Below are positions 34,723 through 40,268 of a stretch of DNA of 40,268 nt, in pieces. The notes under the pieces were generated by a model. That model was not told the DNA's origin. It ran no database searches and saw nothing but the letters and a program-made list of their open reading frames with translations. This DNA comes from Zemynaea arenosa (GTDB lineage: Bacteria > Pseudomonadota > Gammaproteobacteria > Burkholderiales > Burkholderiaceae_D): assembly GCF_004614185.1 (NCBI RefSeq), contig NZ_SPVF01000123.1, positions 1 through 40,268 on the forward strand. The letters run 5' to 3'. The position numbers and the translations under genes are program-made. Position 1 is the stretch's first letter. The number at the start of each line of letters is the position of its first letter.

Positions 34723-37700
34723 ATGAAAACACACGTTGTTCGCGGCGCGACCTTGCGCCAAACCGTGCTGGCAGCGGCCCTGGCGGCCGTCCTGTCCCCG
34801 GCGCTCGCCAGCCCCAATGGCCTGGTGATCTCCCAGGTCTATGGCGGCGGCGGCAGCACCAGCACCAGCGCCAGCTACAAGTACGACTTCGTCGAGCTGC
34901 ACAACGGCAGCACCGGTCCGATCTCGCTGGAAGGCATGTCCGTCCAGTACAACAGCGCCAAGGGCACCAACGCCTACTCGGTGGCCACGCTGCCAGCCGT
35001 AACGCTGCAGGCCGGCCAGTACTTCATGCTCCGTCTCGGGTCGATCAGCGACACCATCAAGGGCGGCGACTTCGCGTATGACCACACTGGTGGCATCGCC
35101 ATGAGCGGCAGCGCCGGCCGCGTGGCCCTGGTGTCCAACGCCTCCGCGATTGCCGCGTCCGCGACCATCGCGACCGACGCCGATATCCTGGACATGGTGT
35201 CCTACGGCGGCGGGACCGCCGTCAATCCGACCGAAGGCACGGTGGCCGGCGGCACCGCGGTGAACACCGCCGCGATCCGCACCCCGGTCTGCAACGACAC
35301 CGACGTCAACGGCACCGACTTCACCATCGGCACCCCGGCCCCGCACAGCATGGCCGACGCCCCGGTGACCTGCTCGAATTTCAACGCGCCGATCGTGGCC
35401 CAGTGCCCGGCCAGCTTCAACGCGCCGGTCACGGTGGGCAACAGCGCCGACATCGCCGCCTACGACCTGGACGGCCGCGTCACCAGCGCCGTGATCACCT
35501 CGGCCGCCGTGCCGGGCCTGAGCCTGCAGAACGTGACCCCGGCCGCCAACGAAGGCGACGCCGCCTCGGCCACCCTGGTCGCCACCGCCGCCGCCGCCGA
35601 AGGCACCTACCCGGTGACCATCCAGTTCGGCAACGACCAGGCGCAGACCAAGACCTGTACCGTCAGCGTCAACGTACGCACCTACCCGGCCTACGCGATT
35701 CCCGCGATCCAGGGCAGCGGCGACAAGAGCCCGTACGAAAACCAGTTCGTCAAGGCGACCGGCGTCGTGACCGCCAAGGTCGGCTCCGGCTTCTTCCTGC
35801 AGGACGCCAACGGCGACGGCGACCCGTCCACCTCGGACGGCGTGTTCGTGTTCTCGACCCTGCATCGCGACGAAGTCAATGTCGGCGACGAAGCCACCGT
35901 CTATGCCAAAGTCCAGGAATACGTCCCGGCCGGCACCGCCAGCGTGACCGAGCTGTCCGCGGTGGACGTGGTGACCGTGCAGTCCAGCGGCCACAGCATC
36001 GCCGCCAGCAACCTGGGCGACCTGCCGGACCTGAACCTGTCCAAATACCAGGGCATGCTGGTCCACTTCAACAACCCGCTGTACATCTCGCAGTCGGACT
36101 ACCTGGGGTCGCGCGGCGAACTGTCGCTCTCGTCCGGCAGCCGCCTGGAGCAGCCGACCAACCGCTACCCGTTCGGTTCGGCCGAGTACACCGCCATGGT
36201 CGCGGCCAACGCCAAGAACCTGATCGTGCTCGATGACGGCCTGTTCGTCACCCCGGACAGCATCCCCTACCTGGACGCGCAGAACACCCGCCGCGCCGGC
36301 GACATGGTCACCAGCCTGACCGGCGTGCTCGACTACGGCACCTACGGCGGCAGCGGCGTGGGCTACAAGGTCCAGCCGACCGAGGCGCCGGTATTCGGCA
36401 GCGCCAACCCGCGTCCGCTGGAGCCGGAACTGGCTCCGGGCAACGTGCGGGTGGCCAGCGCCAACGTGCTGAACTTCTTCACCGAGTTCACCAACCTGAC
36501 CGATGTGTGGGGCAACACCACCACCGGCTGCTACATCGGTTCCGGCATCAAGCCGAGCAACTGCCGCGGCGCCGACAACCTGGATGAGTTCATCCGCCAG
36601 CGCGACAAGATCGTGCGTGCGCTGCTGACCATTGACGCCGACGCCTACGGCCTGATGGAAATGCAGAACAACGGCGAGAAATCGGTCAACTACCTGGTTG
36701 AGTCCCTGAACGCCGCCGCCGGCTACACCGCCTACGCGGCCGTGCCGGTGGCCGGGTCCGACCTGGATGGCAAGGACGCCAACGGCAATCCGCTGCGCAC
36801 CACCGGCACCGATGCGATCCGCGTGGCCATCATCTACAAGCCGGGCAAGCTGACCCTGGTGGGTGCCGCGCTGACCGACAAGGATCCGATGAACAACCGC
36901 GCGCCCGTCGCGGCCACCTTCAAGGCCTCGAATGGCGGCAAGTTCTCGCTGGTGGTCAACCACTTCCGCGCCAAGGGCAGCTGCCCGAGCGGCGCCAATG
37001 CGCCCGCCGCTGAAGTCGACTTCGGCGAAGGCTGCTGGAACCAGACCCGCATCAACCAGGCCAACCGCCTGACCAGCTACTTCCTGCCGCTGGTGAAGTC
37101 CAGCGCCGGTTCGGACAACGTGCTGGTGGTCGGCGACCTGAACGCCTACGGCAAGGAAGACCCGATCCTGGCGCTGGAAGCCGCCGGCCTGCAGAACCAG
37201 ATCGAGCGCTTCATCCGCCCGCGCGAGCTGCCGCACTCGTACGTGTTCGGCCACACCGCGGGCTACCTGGACCACGCGCTGGTCTCGGCCGCGCTGGCCC
37301 CGCAGGTGGCGGACGTGGCGGAGTTCCACAACAACGCCGACGAGCCGGAAGTGCTGGACTACAACTTGAACGATGGCCGTCCGCAGGACTTCTACGAAGC
37401 CAACGCCTACCGCGCTTCGGACCATGATCCGGTCGTGGTCAGCCTGAACCTGGCCGCGACGTTCACCGACGTGACCTCGGCGGTCCAAGTGGCCCGTAGC
37501 GGCATCCTGCTGAACCGTGCCACCGGCAAGTACACCGGTACCGTGACGATCAAGAACGTGAGCAGCGCCCCGATCACCGGTCCGGTCCAGTTGCAGCTCA
37601 ACGGCCTGCCGGCAGGCGTCACGCTCAGCAACGCGAGCGGCTCGCACAATGGCGTTCCGTACATCACTGTCACGGGCGGTAATCTCGCACCGGGCGCGAG

Positions 37701-37782
37701 CGCCAGTGTCTCGACGCAATTCGATAACCCGGGCAAGGTCAGCATTGGCTACACCTCGTCCGTGTTCTCCGGTACTTTCTAA
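34723..37782 (+). CDS. ExeM/NucH-type extracellular endonuclease
   Basis: A 1019-residue secreted protein. A signal peptide ends near ALA-SP. A lamin-tail-like domain follows (about 27-150; ISQVYGGGGST... YDFVELHNGS). An OB-fold-like domain (about 323-430) begins YAIPAIQG, and the endonuclease/exonuclease/phosphatase domain spans about 574-905, with ANVLNFF, LMEMQNNGE, VNHFRAKG, VVGDLNAYGKEDP and SDHDPVVV. The domain order matches ExeM/NucH nucleases that degrade extracellular DNA. The last ~110 residues form a beta-rich domain (VTIKNVSSAPITGPVQLQL). No PEP-CTERM or GlyGly-CTERM signal ends the protein. I chose ATG 34723 because it begins the signal peptide; an upstream TTG start adds a non-secretory segment. 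Confidence 0.87.
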   Translation: MKTHVVRGATLRQTVLAAALAAVLSPALASPNGLVISQVYGGGGSTSTSASYKYDFVELHNGSTGPISLEGMSVQYNSAKGTNAYSVATLPAVTLQAGQYFMLRLGSISDTIKGGDFAYDHTGGIAMSGSAGRVALVSNASAIAASATIATDADILDMVSYGGGTAVNPTEGTVAGGTAVNTAAIRTPVCNDTDVNGTDFTIGTPAPHSMADAPVTCSNFNAPIVAQCPASFNAPVTVGNSADIAAYDLDGRVTSAVITSAAVPGLSLQNVTPAANEGDAASATLVATAAAAEGTYPVTIQFGNDQAQTKTCTVSVNVRTYPAYAIPAIQGSGDKSPYENQFVKATGVVTAKVGSGFFLQDANGDGDPSTSDGVFVFSTLHRDEVNVGDEATVYAKVQEYVPAGTASVTELSAVDVVTVQSSGHSIAASNLGDLPDLNLSKYQGMLVHFNNPLYISQSDYLGSRGELSLSSGSRLEQPTNRYPFGSAEYTAMVAANAKNLIVLDDGLFVTPDSIPYLDAQNTRRAGDMVTSLTGVLDYGTYGGSGVGYKVQPTEAPVFGSANPRPLEPELAPGNVRVASANVLNFFTEFTNLTDVWGNTTTGCYIGSGIKPSNCRGADNLDEFIRQRDKIVRALLTIDADAYGLMEMQNNGEKSVNYLVESLNAAAGYTAYAAVPVAGSDLDGKDANGNPLRTTGTDAIRVAIIYKPGKLTLVGAALTDKDPMNNRAPVAATFKASNGGKFSLVVNHFRAKGSCPSGANAPAAEVDFGEGCWNQTRINQANRLTSYFLPLVKSSAGSDNVLVVGDLNAYGKEDPILALEAAGLQNQIERFIRPRELPHSYVFGHTAGYLDHALVSAALAPQVADVAEFHNNADEPEVLDYNLNDGRPQDFYEANAYRASDHDPVVVSLNLAATFTDVTSAVQVARSGILLNRATGKYTGTVTIKNVSSAPITGPVQLQLNGLPAGVTLSNASGSHNGVPYITVTGGNLAPGASASVSTQFDNPGKVSIGYTSSVFSGTF

Positions 37783-37800
37783 GCCTTAAGGATCCTCATC

Positions 37801-38436
37801 ATGCTGCAATTTGCTTCTTACCTGCGCCGCGCGGCGCTTGCCCTGGCCCTGGCAGGCCTGTCCGCCGGCGCCCTGGCCGGTCCGACCTACCACGTCAGCG
37901 TCAACACCAATGACTGGATCGGTCAGACCGGCGCGCTGGACTTCATGTTTGGCGCGGTCCCAGGCGCGCCGGGCGCGACCGCGACCATCAGCCACGTGAC
38001 CGGCGGTTCCTTCGGAGCGACCGAGCTGTACGCCGACGCGACCGGCACCCCGGCCGCGGGCTACACGCTGTACAACGCCAGTGGCATGGACGAAGTGCTG
38101 CAATGGGTAACGTTCGGTGGCACCTTCGGTTTCGACGTGACCTTCGGCGGCGACTTCGAGATGCCGTCGTCCAGCCTGGACGGCTCGTCGTTCTGGCTGA
38201 CCCTGCTGAACGAGAACTACGAGACCCTGGGCGCCCAAGGACCGGCGGTGACCTTCGATCTGGTGCCCGCAGGCGACGAGTCGGCGGCCTCGGTGAGCTA
38301 TGCGGTGCCGGCCGAATTGGTGGTCCGCGTCACCGACGGCCCCACCGTGGACGTGCCGGAAGCCTCGCAGTGGGCGATCTTCTTGACAGGCCTGAGCTTG
38401 ATGGCCTGGACCGTGCGCCGCCGCCAGCAGCGCTAA
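37801..38436 (+). CDS. PEP-CTERM protein (NF038129-like)
   Basis: A 211-residue exported protein with a signal peptide (SYLRRAALALALAGLSAGALA-GP). The middle is a beta-rich domain (TYHVSVNTNDWIG..., LDFMFGAVPGAPGATATISHVTGGSF). It ends with a PEP-CTERM-like tail (about 185-211), here VPEAS instead of VPEPS, then a hydrophobic helix and RRRQQR. Probably another XrtB substrate. It starts 18 bases after the nuclease stop, so the two may form one operon whose second product carries the sorting signal the nuclease lacks. Family name from memory. Confidence 0.78.
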   Translation: MLQFASYLRRAALALALAGLSAGALAGPTYHVSVNTNDWIGQTGALDFMFGAVPGAPGATATISHVTGGSFGATELYADATGTPAAGYTLYNASGMDEVLQWVTFGGTFGFDVTFGGDFEMPSSSLDGSSFWLTLLNENYETLGAQGPAVTFDLVPAGDESAASVSYAVPAELVVRVTDGPTVDVPEASQWAIFLTGLSLMAWTVRRRQQR

Positions 38437-38468
38437 GCCTCCGCCGCGGGCCGCCCGGCCTGCGCACC

Positions 38469-38510
38469 AAAAAGACACTTGTGTTCGCTACGAACAACAA
38501 GTGTCTTTTT
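38469..38510. terminator. strong bidirectional terminator
   Basis: AAAAAGACACTTGT (38469-38482) pairs with ACAAGTGTCTTTTT (38497-38510), and inside them GTTCG (38483-38487) pairs with CGAAC (38491-38495) with a single bulged A at 38496. The A run on the left and T run on the right make it functional in either direction. It ends the exported-protein block. Confidence 0.88.
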
Positions 38511-38586
38511 TCTTTTGGGCCCCCGCCCGCTTGTGTTTAGAATAAGCACCTTCGCGCCCAATTTCTTTCCAATCTACAATTTCCAT

Positions 38587-38605
38587 TTATTCGGCGAACG
38601 AATAA
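38587..38605 (+). promoter_or_regulatory. inverted repeat upstream of the response regulator
   Basis: TTATTCG (38587-38593) and CGAATAA (38599-38605) form perfect 7-base arms around GCGAA. TAAAAT at 38611-38616 could be a -10 element, so the repeat lies where a -35 would be. This is a plausible operator for autoregulation or EpsA binding; the binding protein is unknown. Confidence 0.4.
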
Positions 38606-38705
38606 GTGCGTAAAATAAATCGTATTGGTCAGCCCCGGGGGCTTGATGCATAGTGAGCAGCAGAGTTGGCAGGACCCTTGTACTCCCCGCACCACGGATG
38701 AACAG

Positions 38706-39425
38706 ATGTCAGCAGAGATACTCGTCGTCGAACCGGACCAGGCCACCCAGGACCTCCTCGGACTGAATCTGAGCCGGGCCGGCCACGCGGTCAGCTGCGC
38801 CGGGGACGCCGAGACCGCGCTGCTGCGGCTGGAGGAGCAGGTGCCCGATATCCTGCTGGCCGAGTGGGACCTGCCGGGCCAGCCCGGCATCGCGCTGCTG
38901 CGGCGCCTGCGGGCCTCCCCCCGCACCCGTGAGCTGCCGGTCATCATGGTCAGCGCCCGCGCCACCGAAGCCGACAAGGTGCTGGCGCTGGAGACCGGCG
39001 CCGACGACTACATCACCAAACCCTTTGGCACCCGCGAGCTGATCGCCCGCGTGCATGCGCTGCTGCGCCGCCGCGCGCCCGCCGCCAGTGCCGAGACCAT
39101 CCAGCTGGCCGGGCTCCAGCTGGACCCGGCCACCCACCGCGTGACCGCCGGCTCGCGGCAGGTGACGCTGGGCCGCGTCGAATTCCGCCTGCTGAATTTC
39201 CTGATGCACCATCCGGACCGCGTCCACACCCGCTCCCAGCTGCTGGACAAGGTGTGGGGCAACGCCGTCTACCTGGACGAGCGCACCGTGGACACCCACG
39301 TCGGCCGCCTGCGCAGCGCGCTGCAGCCGACCGGGCACCAGGAGCACATCGAGACCGTGCGCGGGAGCGGCTACCGCTTCGTCGCGTGGGACCGCGCGCT
39401 GCGCCGGCAGGCGGCCAACGCCTGA
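38706..39425 (+). CDS. atypical PhoB/OmpR-family response regulator
   Basis: A 239-residue protein with a receiver domain (about 5-118) and a C-terminal winged-helix DNA-binding domain (about 140-230; RTVDTHVGRLRSAL, ETVRGSGYRF), very like PhoB in length and order. The receiver is unusual. At the phospho-acceptor position the motif is LLAEWDLPG, so Glu53 stands where LLDWMLPG has Asp. The acid pocket reads VVEPDQ, with Pro10 for the usual Asp. The switch Ser83 and Lys105 are kept. No partner kinase is in the window. I chose ATG 38706 because homology begins there; ATG 38646 or TTG 38625 would add 20-27 residues. It is followed by epsA after 32 bases. Confidence 0.87.
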   Translation: MSAEILVVEPDQATQDLLGLNLSRAGHAVSCAGDAETALLRLEEQVPDILLAEWDLPGQPGIALLRRLRASPRTRELPVIMVSARATEADKVLALETGADDYITKPFGTRELIARVHALLRRRAPAASAETIQLAGLQLDPATHRVTAGSRQVTLGRVEFRLLNFLMHHPDRVHTRSQLLDKVWGNAVYLDERTVDTHVGRLRSALQPTGHQEHIETVRGSGYRFVAWDRALRRQAANA

Positions 39426-39457
39426 GCTGCGCCCGCTTTCATCTTCCGGAGTGAATC

Positions 39458-40219
39458 GTGGAACCGCTGGTCATCCTGTCGCAGCTTGAGCAGGAATACC
39501 TGTTGCGCGGCATCGAGGCGTCGCTCAAGGTGCACGATCCGCGTTCGTTCTTCCTCTGGACCCAGGGCCAGCTGCAGGCACTGCTGCCCCACGATGTGAT
39601 GGTCGGCCTGCAGTTTGGCCCGCACGGCGAGCTGGAGCGGCTGGAATGCTGGCACGGGACGGTGCTGGCGGCGCCCGCGCTCGACCACCTGTGCAGCCGG
39701 GCGGAGGGCCTGGCGCTGCGGCTGGCGCGTGCCTGGCGCCAGGGACCGGCGCGCCCGGCGGTCAGCGACCTGGGCTGCTCGGAACGGGATGGCGTGCTGG
39801 GTGGCTTCCAGGCCGAGCTGGAGCGGGAAGGGTACGGCAACGTGCTGGTGCACGGCACCGGGGAAACCGGCGGCGGCGAGACCGTGTTTGTCCTGCTGCG
39901 CCTGCCGCTGCGGCCGGGGGCGCGGCACGGGTATTTCCTGGAACTGCTGTTGCCCCATTTGCATCTGGCCTTGCTGCGGCTGGGGCAGGGCACGCCGGTG
40001 GCGGCCGACCTGGCGCGGCCGATGAGCGGGCGCGAGCTGGAAATCCTGCGCTGGGTCAGGGAGGGCAAGAGCAATTACGAGATCGCCTGCATCCTCGGGA
40101 TCAGCGACCTGACCGTCAAGAATCACCTCCAGCGGATCTACCGCACCCTCGGCGTCAGCAACCGCACCCAGGCCGTCTCCCGCGGCCTGTCCCTGCGCCT
40201 CCTCGACCGCGCCGCCTGA
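39458..40219 (+). CDS. epsA: EpsA family LuxR-type regulator, XrtB-associated
   Basis: A 253-residue protein. The N-terminal domain (about 1-175) is the EpsA-specific sensor-like region (LSQLEQEYLLRGIEASLKVHDPRSFFLWTQGQ...). A LuxR-type HTH follows (about 188-250; MSGRELEILRWVREGKSNYEIACILGISDLTVKNHLQRIYRTLGV). EpsA proteins occur with exosortase-B EPS operons and are presumed to regulate them. Here the gene stands at the far end from epsB, after a response regulator, not at the head of the operon. The start is GTG with GGAG 6 bases upstream. Its DNA target is unknown. Confidence 0.9.
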   Translation: MEPLVILSQLEQEYLLRGIEASLKVHDPRSFFLWTQGQLQALLPHDVMVGLQFGPHGELERLECWHGTVLAAPALDHLCSRAEGLALRLARAWRQGPARPAVSDLGCSERDGVLGGFQAELEREGYGNVLVHGTGETGGGETVFVLLRLPLRPGARHGYFLELLLPHLHLALLRLGQGTPVAADLARPMSGRELEILRWVREGKSNYEIACILGISDLTVKNHLQRIYRTLGVSNRTQAVSRGLSLRLLDRAA

Positions 40220-40268
40220 GCGCCACAGCCCGCGCCGGCCGCCCGGCGGTGGCGCGTCCGCCATGGGC

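Noticed and set aside
34717..37719. A 1000-codon open frame on the minus strand opposite the nuclease gene
   Set aside because: High third-position GC leaves the antisense frame open. The translation is His/Arg/Val-rich low complexity with no recognisable domain, while the + strand has a full domain set.
1..40268. CRISPR arrays, insertion sequences, prophage or integrase genes
   Set aside because: I saw no repeat-spacer pattern, transposase or integrase motifs and no terminal inverted repeats with target duplications anywhere in the window.

Overview
The window is about 40 kb of GC-rich DNA. It reads as a chromosomal exopolysaccharide (EPS) locus of the exosortase-B / PEP-CTERM type. The gene order EpsL-EpsB-EpsD-EpsE-EpsF-EpsG-XrtB(EpsH)-EpsI, plus a regulator of the EpsA family, points to a betaproteobacterium. 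My best guess from family recognition is Oxalobacteraceae, close to Massilia, Duganella or Telluria; I could not run a taxonomic search. Every protein-coding gene I accept is on the + strand. The only minus-strand gene is a tRNA-Arg(CCT).

Layout. Positions 1-2093 hold the 3' part of a secreted PQQ-type beta-propeller protein fused to a c-type haem domain. At 2100-2512 there are a doubtful small ORF, tRNA-Arg on the minus strand, and a promoter/leader region with a strong hairpin. The ABC-F ATPase gene uup is at 2513-4429. The EPS core follows at 4443-13854: a CAAX-protease-like membrane protein, the EpsL outer-membrane barrel, the initiating sugar-phosphate transferase EpsB, a regulatory gap at 7855-8117, the EpsD lipoprotein isomerase, the EpsE export protein, the EpsF chain-length protein, the EpsG kinase-like ATPase with a degenerate P-loop, exosortase B and EpsI. 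Repeat-unit assembly lies at 13868-28804: a Wzy-like polymerase/ligase, a Wzx-like flippase, a secreted heparinase II/III-type lyase, three GT-B glycosyltransferases around a CapK/PaaK-like adenylate-forming enzyme, a second cytoplasmic-looking heparinase II/III protein, a GDP-mannose 6-dehydrogenase (AlgD type) and a fourth glycosyltransferase. Sugar-nucleotide supply is at 28817-32551: galE, an NDP-sugar pyrophosphorylase and manC. A block of exported proteins fills 32718-38436: a TLD-domain PEP-CTERM protein, a TIGR03790-family protein, an ExeM/NucH-type extracellular nuclease and a second PEP-CTERM protein. The window ends with an atypical PhoB-like response regulator and the LuxR-type regulator EpsA at 38706-40219.

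How the genes fit together (inference). EpsB loads the first sugar phosphate on undecaprenyl phosphate. The glycosyltransferases extend the unit, Wzx flips it and Wzy polymerises it under EpsF/EpsG control. EpsE, EpsL and EpsD would form or help fold the outer-membrane export route. AlgD with ManC would supply GDP-mannuronate. Together with two uronate-lyase-fold proteins this suggests a uronic-acid-containing polymer. XrtB would process the two PEP-CTERM proteins. The two terminal regulators probably control the locus.

The points I find most worth checking are the response regulator with Glu in place of the phospho-acceptor Asp and a broken acid pocket, the EpsG P-loop without Lys, a terminator-like hairpin in the uup leader, a nested inverted repeat just before the heparinase start, a promoter that would begin transcription inside a terminator hairpin at 33437-33498, and several palindromes in front of regulatory or secreted-protein genes.
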